From: Flavobacteriales bacterium
GTDB lineage: Bacteria; Bacteroidota; Bacteroidia; Flavobacteriales_G; JALEGO01
Length of the DNA: 32,969 nucleotides
Direction of reading: 5' to 3'
Assembly (NCBI GenBank): GCA_020629755.1
Contig: JAHDCS010000030.1
Coordinates: 1 to 32,969 of the forward strand
This document shows, one piece after another, positions 17,900-26,212 of the stretch. Under the pieces are notes generated by a model, which saw only the letters and a list, made by a program, of their open reading frames with translations, was not told the DNA's origin and made no database searches. The position numbers were made by a program, and so were the translations under genes. How positions within the stretch are numbered: position 1 is the first letter of the stretch; every line of letters begins with the position of its first letter.

Positions 17900-19909
17900 A
17901 TGACCCGACTATTCACCTTAATTTTACTTAGCTGCTCTCTTTTAGCTTGCGGCGATTCTACTCAAAATGACAAGTCAACAAACAAAATTTTAGGTGTAGA
18001 TTTAAGCAGTTTAGACAAAAGCATAGACCCCTGTACTGATTTTTACAGCTATGTGAACGGCAGTTGGATTAACAATAATCCCATCCCCTCTACTGAGAGC
18101 AGATGGTCAAATTTTAATGTACTCAGAGACCGAAACGACTCTTTATTAATTGGCATACTAGAAAACGCTGCCAAAGGCGATGGAAATGCTCAAATTGGCG
18201 CTTATTATACGGCTGCAATGGACACCCTGAAAATTGAAGAAAAAGGCATTGAGTCATTAAAAGAAGAACTTAATAGAATCAAAAATCTTAAAAGCATTGA
18301 TGACCTCCCGGAGCTGATTGCACACCATCATAAAATTGGTCTTTACTCGTTCTTTAGCACTGGGGTTGATCAAGACATAAAAAATAATACCGCCTATGCG
18401 GTGTATCTCTCAACAGGAAGCTTAGGCTTGCCAGATAGAGACTACTATCTGCTAGACAATCTAGCTGAGAAAAAAGAAAAATACGAAGAACATGTGCACG
18501 CTATGTTCAAATTAATGGGCTATTCAGATGCAGAATCACATATTAAAGCCGCTGAGGTTGTAAAAATTGAAACCATGCTTTCCGAAAAATCATTGACAAG
18601 AGTAGAGCGACGTGACCCTGAAAAAACATACAACAAAAAATCACTAGAAGAACTTCAGGCCTTGTGTCAAGCTATACATTGGAACAGCTATTACAATGCG
18701 CTTGGTTTATCCCTCAAGCAAATTATAGTCTCTCAACCAGAGTATATTAAAGCGCTCAATCATGTTATCACCTCTGAGCCTTTAGAAGGCATCAAAACCT
18801 TCTTAGAATGGAATTTAATCGACGCTACAGCCTCAAAACTCAGCAGTGATTTTGCAAATGAAAGCTTTGCCTTTCATGCCAAATATTTAAGAGGCGTTAA
18901 AGAAATGAAACCCAGATGGAAGCGTGTATTAAGCGCTGCAAATAATGATTTAGGCGAGTTACTGGGCAAAGAATATGTGAAAATTGCATTTAGCGAAGAA
19001 AATAAAAAGAAAGTCGATCAGATGGTAGATGACCTGATTGTTGTTTTAGAAAAAAGAATCAAACAATTAGATTGGATGAGTGATCAAACCAAAGAACAAG
19101 CGCTAAAAAAATTAAGCACCATTACACGAAAAATGGGATATCCAGAAGAATGGAAAGATTTTTCATCTCTGGCCTTAAGTAAAGAGTCTTATGTTGGCAA
19201 TTGGTTCAAATGCAATCAGCGGGCGTTTAAAGAAGAAATGGCAAAATTCGGTCAACCTATCAATAAAAAAGAATGGTTTATGCCGCCTCAAACGGTAAAT
19301 GCTTATTACAACCCTGTTATGAATGAAATTGTATTTCCGGCCGGCATATTACAACCTCCGTTTTTTGGCATTGACAATGACGATGCCATAAACTATGGTA
19401 GTATGGGCGCAGTGATCGGTCACGAACTTACACATGGTTTTGATGATACGGGCAACCAATTTGATGCGGACGGAAATCTAAAAAACTGGTGGACTGAAGA
19501 AGACAAAGACAATTTTAAGAAAAAAGCCCAGCAGCTGATCAATCAGTATAATGCCTATGAGGTTTTAGACAGCACCTTCATCAATGGTGAACTCACTCAA
19601 GGCGAAAATATTGCAGATTTAGGAGGGCTTTCCATTGCATATGAAGCCTACATGCAAAGTTTGTCTGAGGAAGAAAAATCTAAAAAAATAGATGATTTTA
19701 CCCCATCTCAGCGCTTTTTCATTTCTTTTGGACAAGTATGGCGTAACAATCAAACCAATGAATATTTGAAACAGCAAGTGTTAACCGATCCGCATTCGCC
19801 CGCTGAATATCGCGTGAAAGGGGTCATTCAAAACATGCCTGAATTCCAGCAAGCGTTTAGCAATTGTTCTGGAGAGGCACATCAAAATGATTTTATTAAA
19901 ATCTGGTAA
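17900..19909 (+). CDS. M13-family zinc metallopeptidase (PepO/neprilysin-like) lipoprotein
   Basis: A 669-residue extracytoplasmic endopeptidase. The signal peptide ends in a lipobox (LLSCSLLACGD). The N-terminal M13 domain starts at DPCTDFYSYVNGSWINNNPIP. The catalytic domain has VIGHELTHGFDDTG with zinc ligands His508 and His512 and catalytic Glu509, and GENIADLGG with the third ligand Glu569. NAYYNPVMNEIVFPAGILQPPFF precedes the zinc site, and the protein ends in a family-like DFIKIW. The family cleaves small peptides. Bacteroidota often carry more than one copy as lipoproteins. The gene stands 98 nt from the divergent lipoprotein gene, and I see no convincing promoter box. Confidence 0.93.
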   Translation: MTRLFTLILLSCSLLACGDSTQNDKSTNKILGVDLSSLDKSIDPCTDFYSYVNGSWINNNPIPSTESRWSNFNVLRDRNDSLLIGILENAAKGDGNAQIGAYYTAAMDTLKIEEKGIESLKEELNRIKNLKSIDDLPELIAHHHKIGLYSFFSTGVDQDIKNNTAYAVYLSTGSLGLPDRDYYLLDNLAEKKEKYEEHVHAMFKLMGYSDAESHIKAAEVVKIETMLSEKSLTRVERRDPEKTYNKKSLEELQALCQAIHWNSYYNALGLSLKQIIVSQPEYIKALNHVITSEPLEGIKTFLEWNLIDATASKLSSDFANESFAFHAKYLRGVKEMKPRWKRVLSAANNDLGELLGKEYVKIAFSEENKKKVDQMVDDLIVVLEKRIKQLDWMSDQTKEQALKKLSTITRKMGYPEEWKDFSSLALSKESYVGNWFKCNQRAFKEEMAKFGQPINKKEWFMPPQTVNAYYNPVMNEIVFPAGILQPPFFGIDNDDAINYGSMGAVIGHELTHGFDDTGNQFDADGNLKNWWTEEDKDNFKKKAQQLINQYNAYEVLDSTFINGELTQGENIADLGGLSIAYEAYMQSLSEEEKSKKIDDFTPSQRFFISFGQVWRNNQTNEYLKQQVLTDPHSPAEYRVKGVIQNMPEFQQAFSNCSGEAHQNDFIKIW

Positions 19910-19976
19910 AAACACCCTTAACATTACTTAACACGATTGCATTTCTTTGAGCTATAAAAATTTATAATTTGTACAC

Positions 19977-21500
19977 ATGAGAACTTTGTTATTTATTTAT
20001 TCATTTATTTTTTTCTTGGGGGGATGGTCATTCGCGCAAATGACACCCTATAAAGTGCAAGTTAAACTAAAAGGATTGGCTACCGGAGACACCTTATATA
20101 TGGCAGGGTATTATGGTCCAAAGCAGTATTTTAAGGATACCGCTATTGTTGCCAGAAGTGGTATAGCTACCTTTTCAGATTCGCGAAAAAAAATGGACCC
20201 GGGCATTTATTCAATTGTGCTCTCTGATAAACAAACCTATTTTGAATTTATGTTTGTAGAGCCTAACATATACCTTGAAACTCAAAAAGGCAATCAACAA
20301 GAAATGACAAAAAATTTAAGCGCAAAAGAGTCTAAGGAAGCTGAATTATTCGCAACGTATTTAAGAGACATAAGTCTAAAACAAGAACGTTCTCTGCCCT
20401 TCAGAAAGGCTTATTCTGATTCTACATCCACCGAAAAAGAAAAACAAGAAGCCAAAGAGAAAATGATTGCGATTGAAAAAGAAGTAATGGACTACAAAAC
20501 AAATTTAATGGAGAATAATCCTAAGTCTTTTGTAACCAAACTTTTTAAAGCCTCACAAGAACCCAAAGTACCCGAATATGAAGATTGGCCTACTAAAGCA
20601 AACGGAGATAAAGACTCTAGCTTTCCTCGGCAATTCTATGTTTCTAATTACTGGAAAAATGTAGATGTTACCGACGAACGCCTATTACGTTCGCCTATTT
20701 TACATAATCGTTTAGAAAAATATATTACAAAAGTAATTGTACAACATCCTGATTCTATTATTGCTGCCGCGCATCCACTCATAGAAAAGACCAGAAAAAG
20801 CAAAGAGATTTTCAAGTACTTTGTACACTTTATCACTAATAAATACGAGAAGTCTAACATCATGGGTATGGATGCCATCTTTGTGAGCATGGGCGAAAAA
20901 TATTACAATACAGGAGACGCGTATTGGATGGACTCGACTAAACTGGCCAAGGTAGAAGAACGCGTACGAAAAATGAAACCCACTCTTTTAGGTTCTAAAA
21001 CACCTAATATTATCTTGCAAGACACCACCGAGAAAAAATGGCACTCATTACACGATATTAAATCAAAATATACTGTATTGTATTTCTGGGATTCTGGCTG
21101 CTCACACTGCAAAAAAGAAACCCCCAAGCTTAAAAAAGTGTATGATCAATTAAAAGAACACGGCGTAGAAGTATATGCAGTAGGAACAGAATTTAAAAAC
21201 GGAGCCTGGAAGAAATACATCAAAGAAAACGATTTAAACTGGATCAATGTGTCTGACAATCCAGAAATAAACGAAAATGCGTACAATTATTTAAACGTCA
21301 CTACTATTGAAAGTCTAAATTTCAGAGACACCTATGATATCTACAGCACACCAAGAGTTTTCTTACTTGATCAGGATAAAATTATAAGAGCAAAAAGAAT
21401 GAGTGTGGCGCAATTACAACAAATTCTTTTTAAACGACTAGACTTAGAGCTCACCGACCCAGTCGAAGAAGATAAAACACCAGAGAACGGTCATCATTAA
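19977..21500 (+). CDS. TlpA-like thioredoxin-fold protein with DUF4369-like N-terminus
   Basis: A 507-residue exported protein with a signal peptide (MRTLLFIYSFIFFLGGWSFAQ). About residues 25-110 look like DUF4369 (YKVQVKLKGLATGDTLYMAGYYGPKQYFKD). A charged helical middle, probably DUF5106-like, covers about 110-330. The TlpA/AhpC-type domain at about 335-495 has the redox motif Cys375-Ser-His-Cys378 (YFWDSGCSHCKKETPKLKKVY). Such proteins reduce or exchange disulfides in the periplasm. msrA starts 3 nt downstream, which fits a shared role in oxidative repair of envelope proteins. The signal peptide Gly-Gly-Trp is written with one GGGGGGAT word. Confidence 0.87.
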   Translation: MRTLLFIYSFIFFLGGWSFAQMTPYKVQVKLKGLATGDTLYMAGYYGPKQYFKDTAIVARSGIATFSDSRKKMDPGIYSIVLSDKQTYFEFMFVEPNIYLETQKGNQQEMTKNLSAKESKEAELFATYLRDISLKQERSLPFRKAYSDSTSTEKEKQEAKEKMIAIEKEVMDYKTNLMENNPKSFVTKLFKASQEPKVPEYEDWPTKANGDKDSSFPRQFYVSNYWKNVDVTDERLLRSPILHNRLEKYITKVIVQHPDSIIAAAHPLIEKTRKSKEIFKYFVHFITNKYEKSNIMGMDAIFVSMGEKYYNTGDAYWMDSTKLAKVEERVRKMKPTLLGSKTPNIILQDTTEKKWHSLHDIKSKYTVLYFWDSGCSHCKKETPKLKKVYDQLKEHGVEVYAVGTEFKNGAWKKYIKENDLNWINVSDNPEINENAYNYLNVTTIESLNFRDTYDIYSTPRVFLLDQDKIIRAKRMSVAQLQQILFKRLDLELTDPVEEDKTPENGHH

Positions 21501-21503
21501 TCT

Positions 21504-22112
21504 ATGATCTGTAATAGATTTTTTGTTATTCTTTTTTGTATATTCTTTTTTGCCATGCATTTAGACTCTTCAGCTCAAAACTTCAAAACAGCAAGCTTTG
21601 GCGCAGGTTGTTTTTGGTGTGTTGAAGCCATCTTTGATGCTTTAAATGGTGTAGAAAATGTGGATAGTGGCTATATGGGAGGATCTATAGAAAATCCAAC
21701 CTATAAACAAGTCTGTTCTGGCACAACTGGCCATGCGGAGATTGTACACATTACTTTTGATTCTCAGGTGATTGAGTTCAAACAATTGTTAGAGGTCTTT
21801 TTTAAAGTACATGACCCTACCACCTTAAATAGACAAGGAGGCGATGTGGGCACACAATATAGGTCTGTTATTTTCTATCATTCTGATGAGCAAAAACAAA
21901 TCGCAGATGATATCATTAATGTATTAGAAGAACATAAGGTTTACGAAAATCCTATTACTACAACACTTGAAAAAGCACAAACCTTTTACAAGGCTGAAGA
22001 ATATCACCAAGACTATTACCGTTTAAACAAAAACAGAAATCCATACTGCAGCAACGTGATTACCCCTAAGTTTGAAAAATTTAAAAGCCTATTTTCAACG
22101 TATCTAAAGTAA
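21504..22112 (+). CDS. msrA: Peptide-methionine (S)-S-oxide reductase, exported
   Basis: Repair enzyme that reduces the S-epimer of methionine sulfoxide in proteins. After a signal peptide (MICNRFFVILFCIFFFAMHLDSSAQ) the catalytic GAGCFWCVEAIFDAL places the nucleophile Cys at residue 36. GYMGGSIENPTYKQVCSGTTGHAEIV and VFFKVHDPTTLNRQGGDVGTQYRSVIFY follow, then KAEEYHQDYY. YCSNVI near the C-terminus supplies a possible resolving Cys. At 202 residues it is an MsrA without a fused MsrB. Export implies action outside the cytoplasm, where the preceding thioredoxin-like protein could recycle it. It abuts the next gene directly (TAAATG). Confidence 0.94.
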   Translation: MICNRFFVILFCIFFFAMHLDSSAQNFKTASFGAGCFWCVEAIFDALNGVENVDSGYMGGSIENPTYKQVCSGTTGHAEIVHITFDSQVIEFKQLLEVFFKVHDPTTLNRQGGDVGTQYRSVIFYHSDEQKQIADDIINVLEEHKVYENPITTTLEKAQTFYKAEEYHQDYYRLNKNRNPYCSNVITPKFEKFKSLFSTYLK

Positions 22113-23666
22113 ATGAATAAGATGAAAGACGCATTTTTAAAAATGGTTAAAAAAGGGTATGACTTTTCTTCTGCCAGCATTACTTTAGGAGGATCAATTT
22201 TAGATGATCAGGTATTCAGCACACATGTTAAAGTCCCATTAAAAACATTTAACAGACACGGTTTAATTGCCGGAGCTACCGGAACTGGAAAAACAAAATC
22301 TCTTCAAATAATAGCCGAACAACTCTCATTACAAGGAGTACCATCCATTGTGATGGATCTAAAAGGCGATCTCTCTGGCATTGCCATGCCTGGAGAAGAA
22401 AAAGAGTTTATAACAAAACGCCACCAAAAAATTGACCTGGCCTATACGCCTGAAGGCTCACCAGTCGAATTTTTATCTTTATCAGATCAAAAAGGACTGC
22501 GTTTAAGAGCTACCGTCACAGAGTTTGGTCCTATATTGCTCTCAAAAATACTTGGGCTCACCGTGGTACAATCTAGTATAATGTCTGTGATTTTTAAATA
22601 TTGTGACGATCAAAAGCTTCCGCTTATTGATCTAAGCGATTTAAAAGAAGTTCTAAAGTTTGCCATCACAGAAGGTAAGGAAAAATTACAATCTACTTAC
22701 GGAGGGATGTCGCCAGTGAGTATAAATACAATGATTCGAAATATTGTAGAACTAGAATCTCAAGGAGCTGACCTCTTTTTTGGAGAGCCCTCTTTTGATG
22801 TCAATGATTTGGTGCGTCATAAAGATGGGAAAGGCATTGTTTCTGTGTTAAGGCTCAATGATATTCAAGATAAACCCAAGCTATTTTCAACCTTTATGCT
22901 TAGTTTGCTTTCTGAAGTGTATAGTTCATTTCCAGAAAGAGGCGATAGCGACAAACCCGAACTGGTTATATTTATTGATGAAGCCCATCTTATCTTTAAA
23001 AATGCTTCAGAGGTGCTGCTTCAGCAACTTGAAGCCATAGTAAAGCTTATTCGTTCAAAAGGAGTGGGTTTATTTTTCATTACTCAATTGCCTACTGATA
23101 TTCCGAATGACATTCTCTCTCAATTAGGGCTTAAGGTGCAACATGCCCTGCGTGCTTTTACAGCAAAAGATCGAAAAAACATTAAATTAACAGCCGAAAA
23201 TTTTCCAATTTCAGACTTCTATAAAACCAATGATCTTCTTACTTCTCTTGGCATAGGAGAAGCTTTGGTGACTGCCTTAAATGAAAAAGGAGTCCCTACA
23301 CCACTTGTGGCCACGTACATGCGCGCTCCTCTAAGCAGGATGGATATTTTAACCCCTAAAGAAATTGATGCCATTGTTGGTTCTTCTGACTTGGTTGAAA
23401 AATATGAAAAGGCTATTGATCGTGAAAGTGCAAAAGAAATATTAACTCAAAAAATAGAAGATGCACAAAGCGAAGAAAATCAAAAAGAATTAAAAAAAGA
23501 AGTCAAGAAAGCCACCAAAACAAAAGAAAAGGGCGTATTCGAAAAAATGAGCAAAAACACAATGGTTCGCCAAGTTGGAAGAACTATTGTAAGAGAAATT
23601 ACAAGAGGATTACTTGGCGCTCTTGGCATAACCTCTCGATCGCGCCGACGAAGCTCATGGTTTTAA
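22113..23666 (+). CDS. HerA/YjgR-like ATPase (DUF853 family)
   Basis: A 517-residue cytosolic P-loop ATPase of the FtsK/HerA group. The Walker A motif GATGTGKTKS lies at residues 54-63 and Walker B VIFIDEAHLIFK near 286-297. SKGVGLFFITQLPTDIPNDILSQLGLKVQHALRAFT is the conserved block that follows in E. coli YjgR-type proteins. The C-terminus (about 430-517) is Lys/Arg-rich and ends in RSRRRSSWF, as in other DUF853 members. The physiological role is unclear. HerA relatives move along DNA, but no NurA-like partner is seen here. The start codon directly follows the msrA stop. Confidence 0.9.
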   Translation: MNKMKDAFLKMVKKGYDFSSASITLGGSILDDQVFSTHVKVPLKTFNRHGLIAGATGTGKTKSLQIIAEQLSLQGVPSIVMDLKGDLSGIAMPGEEKEFITKRHQKIDLAYTPEGSPVEFLSLSDQKGLRLRATVTEFGPILLSKILGLTVVQSSIMSVIFKYCDDQKLPLIDLSDLKEVLKFAITEGKEKLQSTYGGMSPVSINTMIRNIVELESQGADLFFGEPSFDVNDLVRHKDGKGIVSVLRLNDIQDKPKLFSTFMLSLLSEVYSSFPERGDSDKPELVIFIDEAHLIFKNASEVLLQQLEAIVKLIRSKGVGLFFITQLPTDIPNDILSQLGLKVQHALRAFTAKDRKNIKLTAENFPISDFYKTNDLLTSLGIGEALVTALNEKGVPTPLVATYMRAPLSRMDILTPKEIDAIVGSSDLVEKYEKAIDRESAKEILTQKIEDAQSEENQKELKKEVKKATKTKEKGVFEKMSKNTMVRQVGRTIVREITRGLLGALGITSRSRRRSSWF

Positions 23667-23685
23667 TGATTTTAACCCCTCAATT

Positions 23686-24747
23686 TTGAAACAGTATTCG
23701 TATCTATACATTTTTTTTCTAAGTATTTTAATGGCTTGTTCAATGCAATCAGAATCTGTAGCCCCCTCAGCCTTTAATGAGTTAAAATCTACAGATAATA
23801 AGACTGTAATGTTTTATAACGTAGAAAACTTATTTGACACCAAAGACGATCCAAAAAGTAATGACGATGATTTCACCCCAGAAGGCTATAAAGGTTGGAC
23901 AAAACATTATTTTAATGAAAAACTTAAAAACCTTTCATCTGTCATTGCTGGTGTTGATTCTGATTTACCTGTTATTGTTGGTTTGGCCGAAGTTGAAAAT
24001 AAAGAAGTTGTTGAAAAATTAGCACAGCAAAAAAACATAAAATCTGCGCATTATCAGGTTATTCATGAAAATAGTCTAGATGAAAGAGGCATAGATGTGG
24101 CCTTGATGTATAACCCTTCATATGTCAGATATATAGATCATCAGATTATTCGATTTGATTTACGCGAGGGCTTTGGAGAAGATTATACTCGAGATATCTT
24201 GTATATGAAAGCCCAGTTAATAGACAATCAAATCATCCATGTATTTGTGAACCATTGGCCTTCTAGAAGAGAAGGAAAGAAAAAATCAGAACCCAAACGT
24301 ATTAAAGCAGCAGAGGCGCTCAGAGAAAAGGTTGAAGAATTGTTTGAAAAAGATGCCAATGCAAATATTCTAATCATGGGCGATTTCAATGATACTCCTG
24401 AAAATCATAGCTTAACGCGCTATTTAAAAGCCAAAAATTCCATTGAACAGACTACAGATCTTCAGAATCTTTTTTATCAACACGCGCAAGAAAAAAAAGG
24501 CACCATTAATTATCAAAACAGATGGTATCAATTTGATCAAATCATTGTATCCACTAATTTAATGGATTCCAACAATAAGATTTCAGTACTGCCTAGTTCT
24601 GCACAAAATTTCAACGAACGATGGATTATGTATAAATCATCAAAAGGCATTTATAAACCAAATAAATCGTATAGCGGCAAACGATACCATGCGGGATATT
24701 CTGATCATTTGCCCATCACCGTTAAATTCTCTTCTAATGCTCAATAA
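23686..24747 (+). CDS. Endonuclease/exonuclease/phosphatase-family lipoprotein (TTG start)
   Basis: A 353-residue member of the DNase I-like fold. With a TTG start it begins MKQYSYLYIFFLSILMACSMQ, a good lipoprotein signal with lipidated Cys at residue 18. The ATG at 23666 meets a stop after seven codons and is not the start. Motifs are VMFYNVENLFDTKDDP, IVGLAEVENKEVV (metal-binding Glu), VFVNHWPSRREGKKKSEPKR (catalytic His), ILIMGDFNDTPENHS and YSDHLPITVKF. The family includes nucleases and phosphodiesterases, and the substrate cannot be told. It follows the YjgR-like gene by 19 nt and overlaps the PPK2 gene by 11 nt. Confidence 0.88.
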   Translation: MKQYSYLYIFFLSILMACSMQSESVAPSAFNELKSTDNKTVMFYNVENLFDTKDDPKSNDDDFTPEGYKGWTKHYFNEKLKNLSSVIAGVDSDLPVIVGLAEVENKEVVEKLAQQKNIKSAHYQVIHENSLDERGIDVALMYNPSYVRYIDHQIIRFDLREGFGEDYTRDILYMKAQLIDNQIIHVFVNHWPSRREGKKKSEPKRIKAAEALREKVEELFEKDANANILIMGDFNDTPENHSLTRYLKAKNSIEQTTDLQNLFYQHAQEKKGTINYQNRWYQFDQIIVSTNLMDSNNKISVLPSSAQNFNERWIMYKSSKGIYKPNKSYSGKRYHAGYSDHLPITVKFSSNAQ

Positions 24748-25480
24748 CGTCACTACCATCCCCCCAAAAAACACGAATAAAGAAAGGCTTAAAACTATTA
24801 CTCAGAGTAATGTTGAAAAAATTATTTCTTATCAAAAAATATTTTCTGCACAAGAAAAATACAGCCTTCTCGTTATTCTTCAAGGACTAGATGCTTCTGG
24901 TAAAGACGGAGCCGTGCGCAGTGTGTTTTCAGGAATTAATCCAAGTGGAATAGAGGTTCATTCATTTAAGAAACCTACGCCCCTTGAGTTTGCCCATGAT
25001 TATTTATGGCGTGTACATGCTCAAGTTCCAAGAAAAGGAATGATTAAAATCTTTAATAGATCACATTATGAAGATATTTTAGTGCCTTCTGTTGAAGGCT
25101 ATATTGATTCTAAAAGACTTGCTCAGCGCTATGCACAGATTAATGATTTTGAGAAATTATTGAGTCAAAATAATACCCGCATCGTAAAATTTTATTTGCA
25201 TAATTCTTCTGAAAATCAACTTAAGCGTTTAAATGAAAGACTTGAGCGTAAAGAAAAATACTTTAAGCACAATGACGGGGATTGGGAAGTAAGAGAAAAA
25301 AGAGTGGCCTATCAGAAGGTTTATGAAAAAATATTTAAAAAATGTGCTGAACCAAAATGGCATATTATACCTTCAGACAAAAATTGGTATAAGAGTTATC
25401 TGATTTCAAAAGTAATTTTGTCAGAATTTAAAAAGATGAAATTAGAGTGGCCAGAATTAGACACAGAAAGATTTGCTTAG
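24737..25480 (+). CDS. Polyphosphate kinase 2 (PPK2) family protein
   Basis: Polyphosphate:nucleotide phosphotransferase of 247 residues from the ATG at 24737. An ATG at 24689 in the same frame would add 16 residues and lengthen the overlap with the previous gene, so it is less likely. The P-loop is GLDASGKDGAV (Lys56). Next come the PPK2 signatures INPSGIEVHSFKKPTPLEFAHDYLWR, IKIFNRSHYEDILV (Walker B-like, with Arg and Asp) and the lid region NERLERKEKYFKHNDGDW. Use of polyphosphate to phosphorylate AMP, ADP or GDP is the family reaction. Overall similarity suggests a class III-like enzyme, but this is inference. Confidence 0.92.
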   Translation: MLNNVTTIPPKNTNKERLKTITQSNVEKIISYQKIFSAQEKYSLLVILQGLDASGKDGAVRSVFSGINPSGIEVHSFKKPTPLEFAHDYLWRVHAQVPRKGMIKIFNRSHYEDILVPSVEGYIDSKRLAQRYAQINDFEKLLSQNNTRIVKFYLHNSSENQLKRLNERLERKEKYFKHNDGDWEVREKRVAYQKVYEKIFKKCAEPKWHIIPSDKNWYKSYLISKVILSEFKKMKLEWPELDTERFA

Positions 25481-25483
25481 TAT

Positions 25484-25514
25484 TTTGGTAAACTAGGGCA
25501 TTTTTATAAATTTG
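25484..25514 (+). promoter_or_regulatory. Promoter of the tRNA-Ser/tRNA-Pro unit
   Basis: TTTG (25484-25487), exactly 19 nt, then TAAATTTG (25507-25514) is a full match to the Bacteroidota -33/-7 pattern. Transcription would start a few bases before the mature tRNA-Ser at 25527. Confidence 0.75.
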
Positions 25515-25526
25515 CTTACTCTTTAC

Positions 25527-25616
<90 letters not shown>

Positions 25617-25623
25617 GAAATTT

Positions 25624-25698
25624 CGGGGTGTAGCGTAGCCCGGTTATCGCGCCTGCTTTGGGAGCAGGAGGTCGCAGGTTCGAATCCTGCCACCCCGA
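25624..25698 (+). tRNA. tRNA-Pro(UGG)
   Basis: A standard cloverleaf 7 nt after tRNA-Ser. The acceptor stem pairs CGGGGTG with CACCCCG. The anticodon stem CCTGC/GCAGG holds loop TTTGGGA with anticodon TGG, and the T arm is GCAGG-TTCGAAT-CCTGC. The discriminator is A. CCA is not encoded (the next bases are CT), unlike the neighbouring tRNA-Ser. Confidence 0.97.
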
Positions 25699-25700
25699 CT

Positions 25701-25734
25701 AAAAAAGGCCTAGCATTTTGTTAGGTCTTTTTTT
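25701..25734. terminator. Probably bidirectional intrinsic terminator between the tRNA unit and the thioredoxin gene
   Basis: GGCCTAGC and GTTAGGTC pair over 8 bp (two G-U) around ATTTT (25707-25727). Seven T follow on the plus strand, and the six A before the stem give a T tract on the minus strand. It ends the tRNA transcript and probably also the receptor-thioredoxin transcript, whose stop codon overlaps the T run. Confidence 0.8.
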
Positions 25735-26212
25735 ATTGAGGTAATGCCTCTAAAATTTCATGCATTTCTAAAGAACTTATAAATCCAGAATACTGAAAAA
25801 GTATTTCGTTGTTTTTATTCAAAATACAAAGTGTAGGATAATGTAATTGGCCATTAATACCTCCTAGTTCAATAGCAAGTTGATGCACACCTGATCGATT
25901 GCCATTAGGCACATAAGAAAAGGTTTTGCCTCTAAAGACAATGTCTTGTGTATATTGCGCATCTAAAGAAAGAAAATAAGTCTTTTTTTCTAGCGTACTA
26001 ATAACACCAGAATCTTTAAAAGTAGTATGCCACATTTTCAAGCAATATTTGCACCAATCGGTATGGATGAAAATAACCATTGGCTTCTCTTCTAGCTCTA
26101 AAAGCGAGTCCATTTGCGCAAAACAATTCTCAGCAGGCTGAGCATTAAGCAGACCAATGCTCATCCCCCCAAAAAAACAAAAAAATGACATTACCCCCTT
26201 GAAAAGACTCAT
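25733..26212 (-). CDS. Exported thioredoxin-family protein
   Basis: A 159-residue thioredoxin-fold protein with a signal peptide (MSLFKGVMSFFCFFGGMSIGLLNAQ). The redox site is Cys54-Lys-Tyr-Cys57 in FIHTDWCKYCLKMWHTTF, followed by the family's NNEILFQYSGF strand and a cis-Pro-like LHYPTLCIL. This resembles the SoxW/DUF255-like thioredoxins of the periplasm. The start overlaps the TonB-receptor stop by 4 nt (ATGA), so the two are translated together. The receptor carries a Cys-x-x-Cys in its plug, so the thioredoxin might keep that pair reduced. This is inference from linkage only. Confidence 0.87.
   Translation of the reverse strand: MSLFKGVMSFFCFFGGMSIGLLNAQPAENCFAQMDSLLELEEKPMVIFIHTDWCKYCLKMWHTTFKDSGVISTLEKKTYFLSLDAQYTQDIVFRGKTFSYVPNGNRSGVHQLAIELGGINGQLHYPTLCILNKNNEILFQYSGFISSLEMHEILEALPQ

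Noticed and set aside
24689-24736. Longer start for the PPK2 protein
   Set aside because: The 16 extra residues are unlike the family and would be encoded entirely inside the upstream gene. The ATG at 24737 is sufficient.
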